Of a DNA stretch of 12,953 nucleotides, positions 1-7,342 are shown in pieces. The position numbers and the translations under genes were made by a program. The notes under the pieces are model-generated. The model worked only from the letters and a program-made list of their open reading frames with translations. It was not told where the DNA came from and did not search any database. Source of the DNA: Gammaproteobacteria bacterium. GTDB lineage: Bacteria > Pseudomonadota > Gammaproteobacteria > Pseudomonadales > Azotimanducaceae. Positions within the stretch are counted from its first letter, which is position 1; every line of letters starts with the position of its first letter. Location of the stretch: assembly GCA_002690405.1 (NCBI GenBank), contig NZEI01000038.1, forward strand, positions 51,604-64,556, written 5' to 3'.

Positions 1-633
1 CATTTTGATGTGAGTTTTGAGCTGGAAAGTTCTATTGCCGGCACCGGTAAAGAAGAGGCGCTAGAGGGCATCCGGGGCCTAATCGACCAGTGCTCCTTTT
101 CCTACACCCGGCAGCGCCAAATGTTAGGCCTTGGGCATGCCATTCTTACGGGCAAGCGTATTGTTGGTGATGAGCCGTTTGGGGTCATACTCGCAGACGA
201 CCTTTGTCTAACCTCAGAAGGCGAACAGGGCGTGATGGGGCAAATGGCGGCTCTATATGAACAATATGGCTGCAGTATCGTAGCCATTGAAGAGGTGCCC
301 GCAGATCAGGTGCATCGGTATGGGGTTATTGCCGGCGAGCCAGTTACTCAAGATCTGATGAAGGTCACAGATATGGTGGAGAAACCAGAGCCCGAGCATG
401 CACCAAGTAATCTCGCAATTATCGGCCGCTACATTCTGACCCCGGATATTTTTGATATTCTCGAGGAAATTCCGGCCGGCCGTAATGGCGAAGTGCAAAT
501 TACAGACGCCTTACTGCAGCAGGCTAAGCAGGGTAAAGTGATGGCCTATAAGTTTCGGGGCCGCCGCATTGACTGTGGTTCCGTTGAAGGATTTGTAGAA
601 GCCACAAATTATTGCTTCCAACGAATGGGTTGA
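1..633 (+). CDS. galU: UTP--glucose-1-phosphate uridylyltransferase, C-terminal part (5' end outside window)
   Basis: Makes UDP-glucose from UTP and glucose-1-phosphate in the cytoplasm, feeding LPS core, exopolysaccharide and osmoprotectant synthesis. The reading frame is open from base 1 (fragment begins His-Phe-Asp-Val-Ser-Phe-Glu-Leu-Glu), so the GTG at position 10 is an internal Val codon and not a start. About 210 residues remain of a family that is usually 275-300 aa; the N-terminal UTP-binding GxGTR loop lies upstream of the window. Visible family signatures are GLGHA (fragment residues 43-47), a GDEPFGVILADD stretch with metal-side aspartates, VEKP, and the C-terminal GEVQITDA and DCGSVEGFVEATNY blocks. 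It ends in TGA 7 nt before the next gene, so the two are probably cotranscribed. Assignment rests on strong resemblance to bacterial GalU; a paralogous nucleotidyltransferase is much less likely. Confidence 0.93.
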   Translation, partial: HFDVSFELESSIAGTGKEEALEGIRGLIDQCSFSYTRQRQMLGLGHAILTGKRIVGDEPFGVILADDLCLTSEGEQGVMGQMAALYEQYGCSIVAIEEVPADQVHRYGVIAGEPVTQDLMKVTDMVEKPEPEHAPSNLAIIGRYILTPDIFDILEEIPAGRNGEVQITDALLQQAKQGKVMAYKFRGRRIDCGSVEGFVEATNYCFQRMG

Positions 634-640
634 TTAACCG

Positions 641-1813
641 ATGTCGATTGAATTTGCGCTCGATCAAGCCGCCGCGCGAGTTAGCGCACCGACTACTTTG
701 CACCGGCCTATGGAGTTGGGGCAGTTACCTACACCTGCACTGGTTTTGGAGCGTGCTGCTATGGAGCGCAATATGCGCAAAATGGCGGACCATGTTCGCG
801 CGGCGGGTAAGGGTTTTCGCCCCCACAGTAAGACCCATAAGTGCCCAACCATAGCCAAGCTGCAGATGCAGTTGGGGGCCGTTGGAATATGCGCGGCCAA
901 GATCAGTGAGGCGGCGATTATGCTTGGGGCCGGAGTTCCATCGGTGCTGATTACGTCGCCCATCGCTACGCTGGCTAAGGCTCAGGCTCTTGATTCGTTA
1001 CTTGGCACACACCCGAATTGCGAACTGCTTTTAGTAGTTGACTCCGAGCAAGGCCTAGCAGCGCTCCAAGCGGCAATAGCGCCGGAGCGGCGCTTAGGTC
1101 TGCTGGTGGATATTGATCTTAGTATGGGGCGCACAGGTACGCGTGAGGTAGACATTATGTTGCGGCTGATTGACGCCGTAATGAATGATGAGCGCTTCGA
1201 ATTTCGTGGCATTCAACATTATGCCGGTCACCTCATGCATATCGAGGACTATGCAAAACGACGGGATAAGTCCTTGGCCTCATGGTCGCGATTGGATGAG
1301 TTTTTTATTGCATTGGCAGAGCGGGGCATCTCCCCGGAGATTGTTACTGGGGGAGGTACGGGTACTTATGATGTCGATGTTGCGGTGGACCGCCTCACCG
1401 ATATTCAAGTGGGTAGCTACATCTTTATGGATGAGGAGTATCGGGCCTTGGCCAGTGCAGGTGCCAGTCGTTTCGAAGATTTTGAACTCGCCCTGACCGT
1501 AGCCTGCAGCACCATCAGTCAGCCCCAATCCAAGACCATTACGGTCGATGGCGGGTACAAAGCTTTTGCATCTGATTCGGTAAATCCGGTTTGCGACGAT
1601 TTACCTGGTGTTGAATTTCGTTTTGCCGGGGACGAGCATGGTGTGCTTATTCTTGGTGAGGGTCAGCAAGAAGTGCAGTTGGGGCAGGTGTTGAGATTTG
1701 CCGCCCCTCACTGTGATCCCACGGTTAATTTGCACGACTATTATTGGATTTTGGAAGACGATGGTTTAGTGCACAGCGTCTGGCCTATTAGTGCGCGAGG
1801 GTGCAGTTGGTAG
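641..1813 (+). CDS. D-threonine aldolase-like PLP enzyme (DSD1/alanine racemase-fold family)
   Basis: A 390-aa member of the fold-type III PLP family that includes D-threonine aldolase and metal-dependent D-serine dehydratase. The N-terminal barrel carries PHSKTHK (residues 61-67), with Lys64 as the expected PLP Schiff-base lysine; a VTGGGTGTYD segment fits phosphate binding. The C-terminal beta domain has PHCDPTVN with His357 and Asp359. From recalled family knowledge, an H-x-D pair is the metal site of D-threonine aldolases, while eukaryotic D-serine dehydratases use H-x-C, so aldolase (D-threonine to glycine plus acetaldehyde) is favoured. Other D-3-hydroxy amino acids are possible substrates. 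The ATG at 641 gives a 20-odd residue extension before the conserved core; Met24 (ATG at 710) is an alternative start, and neither has a clear ribosome site. It lies 7 nt after galU and 28 nt before exbB, an unexpected catabolic enzyme in an envelope operon. Confidence 0.82.
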   Translation: MSIEFALDQAAARVSAPTTLHRPMELGQLPTPALVLERAAMERNMRKMADHVRAAGKGFRPHSKTHKCPTIAKLQMQLGAVGICAAKISEAAIMLGAGVPSVLITSPIATLAKAQALDSLLGTHPNCELLLVVDSEQGLAALQAAIAPERRLGLLVDIDLSMGRTGTREVDIMLRLIDAVMNDERFEFRGIQHYAGHLMHIEDYAKRRDKSLASWSRLDEFFIALAERGISPEIVTGGGTGTYDVDVAVDRLTDIQVGSYIFMDEEYRALASAGASRFEDFELALTVACSTISQPQSKTITVDGGYKAFASDSVNPVCDDLPGVEFRFAGDEHGVLILGEGQQEVQLGQVLRFAAPHCDPTVNLHDYYWILEDDGLVHSVWPISARGCSW

Positions 1814-1841
1814 CAAATATTCGGATAGGCCAGGCGTTATC

Positions 1842-2441
1842 GTGATCGATGTGATTTTAGCAGGCGGCTGGCTGATGTTGCCGATTCTAAGCTGCAGTGT
1901 GGTTGCGGTGGCAATATGTGTCGAGCGCTACTGGTCCCTCCGCCAAGACTTGGTCGCGCCACCAGAGTTGTTAGCGCTGCCTTTGGCGCAACTGCAGCGA
2001 GTGTTGGGCGATCCCGGATCACGCGAGGAACTGCGCAGCCACTCCCCGTTGGGTGCGGTGTTGGCGGCGTTAGCCCAGACTGATACCGAGCATATGGAAG
2101 CGGTAAGAGAGGCGGCCTTGGCCAGTGTTGCTCACGATCTTGAAACCTATCTGACAGCATTAGGAATTATTGCGTTAATCAGTCCGCTATTGGGCATTTT
2201 GGGTACTGTCGTCGGCATGATCGATGTCTTTACCTCAGTGGTGTCTGCCTCTGGAGAGACAACTGCACTGGCTGGGGGTATTTCTACAGCACTGATTACT
2301 ACTGCCGCAGGCCTATCGATTGCGATTCCAACATTGATTGCTCACAGATTACTGTTGCGTAAGGTCGACACGTTACTGGTGATACTGGATGAAACCAGTC
2401 AGGGTTGGTTGATGCGGTTAAATGCGGAGCACCAAGGCTAA
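1842..2441 (+). CDS. exbB: ExbB/TolQ/MotA-family proton channel subunit
   Basis: Inner-membrane subunit of a proton-driven ExbB-ExbD motor. The protein has an N-terminal hydrophobic helix (about residues 11-27, GGWLMLPILSCS...), a cytoplasmic loop, and two C-terminal helices holding the family signature GILGTVVGMIDVF and the GGISTALITTAAGL segment. The chosen start is the GTG at 1842, giving 199 aa beginning (M)IDVILAGGW; this matches the short N-terminus of the Pseudomonas-type homologues and follows an AGGCG ribosome-site-like stretch. The open frame extends back to a GTG at 1791, but that would overlap the preceding gene and add 17 polar residues unlike the family. The stop overlaps the exbD start in TAATG, implying translational coupling. 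No tonB is present in the window. Genes of this type sit beside lpxK in Pseudomonas, so a role tied to envelope or LPS transport is possible but unproven. Confidence 0.9.
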   Translation: MIDVILAGGWLMLPILSCSVVAVAICVERYWSLRQDLVAPPELLALPLAQLQRVLGDPGSREELRSHSPLGAVLAALAQTDTEHMEAVREAALASVAHDLETYLTALGIIALISPLLGILGTVVGMIDVFTSVVSASGETTALAGGISTALITTAAGLSIAIPTLIAHRLLLRKVDTLLVILDETSQGWLMRLNAEHQG

Positions 2442-2863
2442 TGGCTTTTGCGCGGCGGCGGCGCCGCCATGAAGGCGTTTTAGAGTTAACACCTCTGATT
2501 GATGTAATTTTCTTACTGCTAATTTTCTTTATGGTCTCCACCTCCTTTGTTGTGAATCGGGAAATTACGATCAAGCTCCCGGAATCGACCAGTGCCGCCA
2601 GTGAATCTAAGGATCAGCAGTTAATCATGTTGGTAGATGCAGCCGGCGGTTTTTTAATTGCCGGCAATTTATATCGAGATACAAGTGTTGAGGCGTTAGC
2701 AGAAGTGCTTCGGGGTCAACTGGGCGGGCAAACTGCCGATCGGGTGTCGATCAGATTAGATGTTGATGAGGCTACGGACTATCGTTTCGTAATCAAGGCT
2801 ATGGACGTTTGCCGTGCTGCAGGGATCAGCGATGTGCGGTTGAATACTCGCGGTAAGAATTGA
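2441..2863 (+). CDS. exbD: ExbD/TolR-family biopolymer transport subunit
   Basis: Partner of the ExbB-type channel, 140 aa, anchored in the inner membrane with a periplasmic domain. A five-arginine run (residues 5-9) precedes the single transmembrane helix and fits the positive-inside rule. The helix contains LTPLIDVIFLLLIFFM, with Asp21 as the conserved proton-carrying aspartate. The remaining ~95 residues form the usual small periplasmic domain (IKLPES..., DEATDYRFVIKAMDVCR). The ATG at 2441 was chosen because it overlaps the exbB stop (TAATG) and gives the normal family N-terminus; the open frame reaches back to 2405 but that lies wholly inside exbB. The gene ends 10 nt before msbA-lpxK. 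The Arg codons create a GC-rich palindrome at 2457-2468, which may be incidental. Confidence 0.92.
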   Translation: MAFARRRRRHEGVLELTPLIDVIFLLLIFFMVSTSFVVNREITIKLPESTSAASESKDQQLIMLVDAAGGFLIAGNLYRDTSVEALAEVLRGQLGGQTADRVSIRLDVDEATDYRFVIKAMDVCRAAGISDVRLNTRGKN

Positions 2864-2873
2864 AGAACTAGCA

Positions 2874-5732
2874 ATGGCAAATTCTGATTGGGATACATAC
2901 AAACGTCTGCTCAGTTACTTGGCGCCCTATTGGTTTTGGTTTGGTATTTCCGTGCTTGGGTTTTTGCTTGCAGCTGGAGCCGAGGGCTACTTCGTGCGCT
3001 TGTTTGGCAACCTAATCGACGAATGGGATAACGAGGCCGCGCGCGCTGCTGCGACGATTCCACTGTTGATGGCGGGTGCGGCAGGGCTGCGTGCCGTTGG
3101 TACAGTCATCGGTGAGAGCATGATGGCAAAGGTCTCTTTCAACATGGTGTTTAATCTGCGCCAACAGCTGTTTGAACAATTACTGCGGCTACCGACTCAC
3201 TATTTTGACGCCAATGCCCAGGGTCATATCGTATCGCGCATAACTTTCACCGTTACCCAGCTGCGTGATACCAGCACAGATGCAATTCGAGCGGTGGTGC
3301 AAGACGGCCTAAAAGTGATCGTCATTGTTGGCTTCATGTTAGCTTTAAACTGGCGTTTAACCCTTATCTTTATTGCTGCAGCGCCACTCTTGGCATTGGT
3401 TGTAGTGTTCGCCAGTGGTCGTTTTCGGCGTATTGCAAAGCGTATTCAGCACTCCATGGGCGATGTAACCCATGTGGTATCTGAAGCGGTAAATGGCTTT
3501 AAGGTTGTTAAAACCTTTGGCGGCGAGCGCTACGAACAGAGTCGCTTTGATCGGGCCAGCAAGGTTAATCGGCAGCAGAATTTGAAGATGGCTATGACAC
3601 GCGTCTTCAGCTCCCAGTTGAATGAAACCATTATCGCGGTGGCTCTGTGTTCGCTGATCTTGCTCCTGTACCGGCCGGATGTTGGTGGCGGGTTGAGTGG
3701 TGGCGAGGCCGTAATGTTTTTGAGCTGGGCCGGAATGTTAGGGCGGCCTATTCGGAAGCTCTCGGAGATTAATGCAAAGTTGCAGCGCGGTATTGCCGCG
3801 GCTGAGGACGTATTCTCCCAACTCGATTCTGGTGTCGAACATGACCACGGTTCTCAGACGCTGGCCCGAGCCAACGGTCAGTTGCTACTGCAGGGTGTCA
3901 GTTTCCGTTATCAGGATGACGGGCCGGATGTACTGCAGGATATTAACCTCGACATAGCCGCAGGGCAGAAGGTGGCGTTAGTCGGGCGCTCGGGCAGCGG
4001 CAAGTCAACTCTCGCCAGCCTATTGCCGAGATTCTATGACGTGGGCAGAGGTTCCATCAGTCTTGATGGGGTGAACATAAATGACATTCGGCTCGACAGT
4101 TTGCGTCAGCAGATTGCCTTAGTAACCCAGCAAGTGACTCTGTTTAATGACACCTTGCGCAACAATATTGCATACGGCGATTTGGCCGACGTAGATGATG
4201 CGGCAATCAACTTGGCCGTTCAGCGCGCACATGCGGATGAGTTTATTGCGGCTATGCCCGATGGCTTAGATACCATGGTCGGAGATGATGGGGTGCTATT
4301 GTCCGGTGGCCAGCGGCAACGCATCGCCATTGCGCGGGCGTTACTCAAAGATGCGCCGGTCTTAATTATGGATGAGGCGACATCGGCATTAGATAACGAG
4401 TCGGAAAAGCATATTCAGGCAGCCTTAGTCGAGGTTATGGAAGGGCGTACGACGCTGGTGATTGCCCATAGGCTATCGACGATCGAGTCGGCAGACAGAA
4501 TTGTGGTGCTGGAAAGCGGCCAAATTGTGGAAGAGGGCACGCATCAAGAATTGTTGGAATTGGGCGCGCAATACGCCAGCTTGCACGCGGCGCAATTTCA
4601 AGACGTTCCCGAGACCGAGTCGCCTGCAGCCATAGAGGTCCAGGCGCTGTCCACGCCTCCCAATACCCAGATAGTGCCGTTTATGGGGGATTACGCGTCG
4701 CGGTCTGCATCGGCACTGAGTGCTGCTTGGTATAATGGTGCGCGCTGGCCACTACTGATGCTGCCGCTGTCTTGGCTGTATGGTGTGCTCGCGCGGCGAT
4801 CCAAAATAAACCAGCAACAACGGGCTCGCGCCGGTAGTAACGGCTATGTACCAGTGATCGTTGTTGGAAATATCACAGCGGGGGGTACTGGTAAAACCCC
4901 CATGGTTATTTGGCTTATTGAGCAGTTGCAACAGCGCGGCTTCAACCCAGGTGTTGCTATGCGCGGATATCGAGGCCAAGCCAGTCGCTCGGGATCATTG
5001 GTGCCGGCGGATGGGAATGCCGCAGCCTATGGCGATGAGGCGGTGTTGATGCGGCGCCGCTTGCAATGTCCGGTAGCGGTTGCAGCGGATCGGCCTAGGG
5101 CGGTAACTATGTTGTATGAAGGTGGCTGCGATGTGGTGGTAAGTGATGATGGTTTACAGCACTACGCCATGAATCGGGACATTGAGATTGCTGTCGTGGA
5201 CGGTGCACGGGGTCTGGGTAATGGACATCTTATGCCCGCTGGGCCGTTACGCGAACCACAGGCACGCCTTCAGAGCGTCGATTGGGTTGTGTCAAATGGC
5301 TGTAAAAGCGGCCTTAGAGCAGATGAAATTGTAATGCAGGCTCAAGCGCTTGATTTTGTCAATTTAACAACGGGCTTGGCTTTGTCCGCAGATGCCTTTG
5401 TGACGCAACATAAGTTGGTGCATGCGCTTTGTGGTATTGGAAATCCGCAGCGGTTTTTAGGCTCATTACGGACGCTTGGGATAGCTGCTGATCTACATGA
5501 GTACGCTGACCATCATGATTACTCCGGCAAAGAGGTTGTGTTCGCTGACGGACTGCCCGTGGTATGTACAGAGAAAGACGCAGTGAAGTTGCGCGAGCTT
5601 GAAGTAGATCTAAGTCATGTTTGGGCGCTGCGTATAGAATTGGGATTTGCTGAGGATATGAGTGCGATGCTCGACACGTTGTTGTCGGATAAAGGCATCG
5701 CTCCGCGCTCCGAGCGTCTTGAGGAGGGATAA
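2874..5732 (+). CDS. msbA-lpxK: MsbA-LpxK fusion: lipid A export ABC transporter joined to tetraacyldisaccharide 4'-kinase
   Basis: A single 952-codon frame. Residues 1-575 are a complete MsbA half-transporter: six membrane helices within about 20-290, Walker A GRSGSGKST (371-379), signature LSGGQ (476-480), Walker B VLIMDE (496-501) and switch His532. Residues 604-952 form a complete LpxK: N-terminal membrane-associated helix (about 624-640, with PLSWLYG), GGTGKT P-loop (670-675), SDDGLQHY (757-763) and a DHHDYS segment (879-884). About 28 residues rich in Pro, Glu, Thr and Ser join them. LpxK phosphorylates the 4' position of the lipid A disaccharide at the cytoplasmic face; MsbA then flips core-lipid A to the periplasmic face. 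In relatives these are separate adjacent genes. No in-frame stop is present at the junction; an internal ATG (codon 604, position 4683) could start a separate LpxK but lacks a ribosome site. It begins 10 nt after exbD. Confidence 0.88.
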   Translation: MANSDWDTYKRLLSYLAPYWFWFGISVLGFLLAAGAEGYFVRLFGNLIDEWDNEAARAAATIPLLMAGAAGLRAVGTVIGESMMAKVSFNMVFNLRQQLFEQLLRLPTHYFDANAQGHIVSRITFTVTQLRDTSTDAIRAVVQDGLKVIVIVGFMLALNWRLTLIFIAAAPLLALVVVFASGRFRRIAKRIQHSMGDVTHVVSEAVNGFKVVKTFGGERYEQSRFDRASKVNRQQNLKMAMTRVFSSQLNETIIAVALCSLILLLYRPDVGGGLSGGEAVMFLSWAGMLGRPIRKLSEINAKLQRGIAAAEDVFSQLDSGVEHDHGSQTLARANGQLLLQGVSFRYQDDGPDVLQDINLDIAAGQKVALVGRSGSGKSTLASLLPRFYDVGRGSISLDGVNINDIRLDSLRQQIALVTQQVTLFNDTLRNNIAYGDLADVDDAAINLAVQRAHADEFIAAMPDGLDTMVGDDGVLLSGGQRQRIAIARALLKDAPVLIMDEATSALDNESEKHIQAALVEVMEGRTTLVIAHRLSTIESADRIVVLESGQIVEEGTHQELLELGAQYASLHAAQFQDVPETESPAAIEVQALSTPPNTQIVPFMGDYASRSASALSAAWYNGARWPLLMLPLSWLYGVLARRSKINQQQRARAGSNGYVPVIVVGNITAGGTGKTPMVIWLIEQLQQRGFNPGVAMRGYRGQASRSGSLVPADGNAAAYGDEAVLMRRRLQCPVAVAADRPRAVTMLYEGGCDVVVSDDGLQHYAMNRDIEIAVVDGARGLGNGHLMPAGPLREPQARLQSVDWVVSNGCKSGLRADEIVMQAQALDFVNLTTGLALSADAFVTQHKLVHALCGIGNPQRFLGSLRTLGIAADLHEYADHHDYSGKEVVFADGLPVVCTEKDAVKLRELEVDLSHVWALRIELGFAEDMSAMLDTLLSDKGIAPRSERLEEG
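4683..5732 (+). other. lpxK: LpxK module of the fusion, with possible internal start at codon 604
   Basis: From the ATG at 4683 the frame would encode 349 residues, close to the 320-340 usual for a stand-alone LpxK, and the conserved LpxK N-terminal membrane helix follows about 20 residues later. This is where an ancestral lpxK start would be expected. The bases just before (…ccagatagtgccgttt) contain no purine-rich ribosome site, so independent initiation looks weak and the module is probably made mainly as the C-terminal half of the 952-aa protein. In the +1 frame a TAG occurs around 4632, just upstream; a one-base indel could therefore separate the genes again. Confidence 0.5.
5723..5727 (+). 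promoter_or_regulatory. Strong ribosome binding site deciding the GTG start of kdsB
   Basis: GGAGG in a GAGGAGGG run, 8 nt before GTG 5736. It overlaps the final Glu-Glu-Gly codons of the upstream gene, so kdsB translation is probably coupled to, but not dependent on, translation of the LpxK module. No ATG alternative exists near the conserved N-terminus. Confidence 0.75.
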
Positions 5733-5735
5733 GCG

Positions 5736-6512
5736 GTGTCTGTACACATAGTTATTCCTGCCCGCTTTGCCTCCTCACGACTGCCGGGTAAGCCCCTAGC
5801 TGACATTGCCGGGCGACCAATGGTTGTCCGTGTGGCAGAGCGTGCGGCGGCGACGATTGCCGACGATGTCACCGTTGCAGTTGATGATCAGCGTGTGCAG
5901 CGAGCGGTTACAGCGGCCGGGTTTAACGCGGTGTTGACTGATGTTGAACATACTTCTGGGTCCGATAGGACTATGGAAGTCGCGCGCATAAACCGTTGGC
6001 ATGACGACGATATCGTAGTGAACGTTCAGGGCGATGAGCCGTTGATCCCCATTGCAGTTATAAATCGGCTGGTTGAAAGCATGAGTTCATCTCGTCATCT
6101 GCAGATGGCAACGGTAGCTGAGCCTTTGGACAGCTTTAACGACTTCGTAAATCCGAATGTGGTCAAAGTTGTCACGGACGATCAATCTTGCGCCCTGTAC
6201 TTTTCCCGAGCGAATATTCCCTATGCGCGTGATGCCCAAGAGGATATGTCCGAGCAGAATTGGGCTGAATTCGCCAAGAGCCATAAAATTCGCCGGCATG
6301 TCGGCCTGTATGCCTTTCGAGTCAGTGGTTTACGCAAATTTGTTGAGCTAGGGCCGAGTTCTCTTGAGCAAATAGAAATGTTGGAACAATTGCGCTGGTT
6401 GCAAGCAGGGCTTGATTTACTGGTAGTGGATGCGACTGAGAGGGTTCCAGGAGGGGTGGATACCCCCGCTGACCTAGAGCGCGTGCAAGCGCTCTGGCCA
6501 GAGAAGGATTAA
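5736..6512 (+). CDS. kdsB: 3-deoxy-manno-octulosonate cytidylyltransferase (CMP-KDO synthetase)
   Basis: Activates KDO with CTP to CMP-KDO for transfer onto lipid IVA, in the cytoplasm. The 258-aa protein has the family's N-terminal nucleotide-binding block IPARFASSRLPGKPL (residues 7-21), VNVQGDEPLI (95-104) with Mg-binding Asp100, a YFSRANIPY block, RHVGLYAF (187-194), the EQIEMLEQLRWL helix, and GVDTPADL (240-247) with a second conserved Asp242. The start is GTG, supported by GGAGG at 5723-5727 eight bases upstream and lying within the last codons of lpxK. Only 3 nt separate it from the msbA-lpxK stop, so there is no room for the small Trm112-type gene found between lpxK and kdsB in Pseudomonas and E. 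coli. Ends with TAA, 8 nt from the convergent dehydrogenase gene. Confidence 0.96.
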   Translation: MSVHIVIPARFASSRLPGKPLADIAGRPMVVRVAERAAATIADDVTVAVDDQRVQRAVTAAGFNAVLTDVEHTSGSDRTMEVARINRWHDDDIVVNVQGDEPLIPIAVINRLVESMSSSRHLQMATVAEPLDSFNDFVNPNVVKVVTDDQSCALYFSRANIPYARDAQEDMSEQNWAEFAKSHKIRRHVGLYAFRVSGLRKFVELGPSSLEQIEMLEQLRWLQAGLDLLVVDATERVPGGVDTPADLERVQALWPEKD

Positions 6513-6520
6513 TAGCGGCG

Positions 6521-7288
6521 CTATTTTGGCGCCATGCGGATACCACCATCTAGGCGAATGGTCTCACCGTTGAGATAAGCGTTTTCAACAATCTGCTTAC
6601 TTAAAGACGCAAACTCAGGCGGTAAACCAAGACGTTTCGGATACTGAACCATCTCGATTAATGGGTCGCGTACCTGATCTGGTGCGCCGGCCATCATTGG
6701 CGTGTTGAAAATACCGGGTGCGATGGTGCAGATCCGAACCCCTTGACGAGACAGATCACGGGCGATCGGCAGAGTCATCCCCGCAACGCCAGCCTTACTT
6801 GCAGAATATGCGGCCTGTCCGATTTGACCATCGTATGCCGCAACGGATGCTGTGTTGATTACTACACCACGCTCGAGTGCTTCACCCTCAGGCTCATTCA
6901 TCTGCATGATTGCCGCACACTTACTCAGTACGGAGAACGTACCGATGAGGTTGACTTGAATGATGAAATTGAATTTAGCGATGTCCAAAGCGCCTTCGCG
7001 TCCAACTGTGCGCGAGGCGGCTCCGATGCCTGCGCAGTTGACATTGATATGAATGGCTCCATGGTCAGCGTGAATCTGTTCGATTGCTGCGGTAACCGAG
7101 GCATCGTCGGTGACGTTGACCTGATAGGCTGACGCGCTACCAATTTCCTCAGCGGTGGCTTTTGCCAGATCCTCGTTAAGGTCGAGGATGGCGACCTTGC
7201 CGCCATTGGCGACGATCATTTCCGCGGTTGCTCGACCCAGGCCGGAAGCTCCGCCGGTAATGACCGCTAGTTTTCCTTCAATATTCAA
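6521..7288 (-). CDS. Short-chain dehydrogenase, HSD17B10 / type II 3-hydroxyacyl-CoA dehydrogenase-like
   Basis: A 255-aa classical SDR using NAD(H). Seen directly: TGGASGLG cofactor loop (11-18), acidic Asp36 after the second strand pointing to NAD rather than NADP, NCAG (84-87), catalytic Ser148, Tyr161 and Lys165 (YSASK), and a C-terminal NGETIRLDGGIRMAP block. The stretches GVVINTASVAA, GQIGQAAYSASKAG, MTLPIARDLS and TIAPGIFNTP closely resemble mitochondrial HSD17B10 and bacterial 3-hydroxy-2-methylbutyryl-CoA dehydrogenases, so it likely oxidises short or branched 3-hydroxyacyl-CoA in fatty-acid or isoleucine breakdown; exact substrate unknown. The start is TTG (7286-7288): no in-frame ATG is close, and GGGGA lies six bases upstream. 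It is convergent with kdsB and divergent from the AlkB gene, so it is its own transcription unit and probably unrelated to the LPS genes. Confidence 0.88.
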   Translation of the reverse strand: MNIEGKLAVITGGASGLGRATAEMIVANGGKVAILDLNEDLAKATAEEIGSASAYQVNVTDDASVTAAIEQIHADHGAIHINVNCAGIGAASRTVGREGALDIAKFNFIIQVNLIGTFSVLSKCAAIMQMNEPEGEALERGVVINTASVAAYDGQIGQAAYSASKAGVAGMTLPIARDLSRQGVRICTIAPGIFNTPMMAGAPDQVRDPLIEMVQYPKRLGLPPEFASLSKQIVENAYLNGETIRLDGGIRMAPK

Positions 7289-7320
7289 TGGATTTCCCCG
7301 TTAGTTTCGTAGCTTCGGCT

Positions 7321-7326
7321 AGTATA
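7321..7326 (-). promoter_or_regulatory. Candidate -10 element for the SDR gene
   Basis: On the - strand this reads TATACT (5 of 6 matches to TATAAT), placing a start near 7314 and giving a leader of roughly 25 nt that includes the GGGGA ribosome site before the TTG codon. No good -35 box is visible at 16-18 bp. The element lies in the 54-bp divergent gap to the AlkB-family gene, whose own promoter I cannot identify. Confidence 0.35.
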
Positions 7327-7342
7327 CATTAGGACTATTCTT

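Noticed and set aside
1791..1841. Upstream GTG start for exbB overlapping the aldolase gene
   Set aside because: It adds 17 polar residues not seen in the family; GTG 1842 gives the typical N-terminus after an AGGCG-like ribosome site.
2457..2468. Perfect GC palindrome GGCGGCGCCGCC near the exbD start as an operator
   Set aside because: It falls inside codons for the positively charged N-terminus of ExbD within an operon, and is adequately explained by Arg codon use.
6517..6533. Hairpin GGCGC/GCGCC between convergent kdsB and the SDR gene as a bidirectional terminator
   Set aside because: Only 5 bp of stem, it overlaps the SDR stop codon and last codons, and no T-run follows on either strand.
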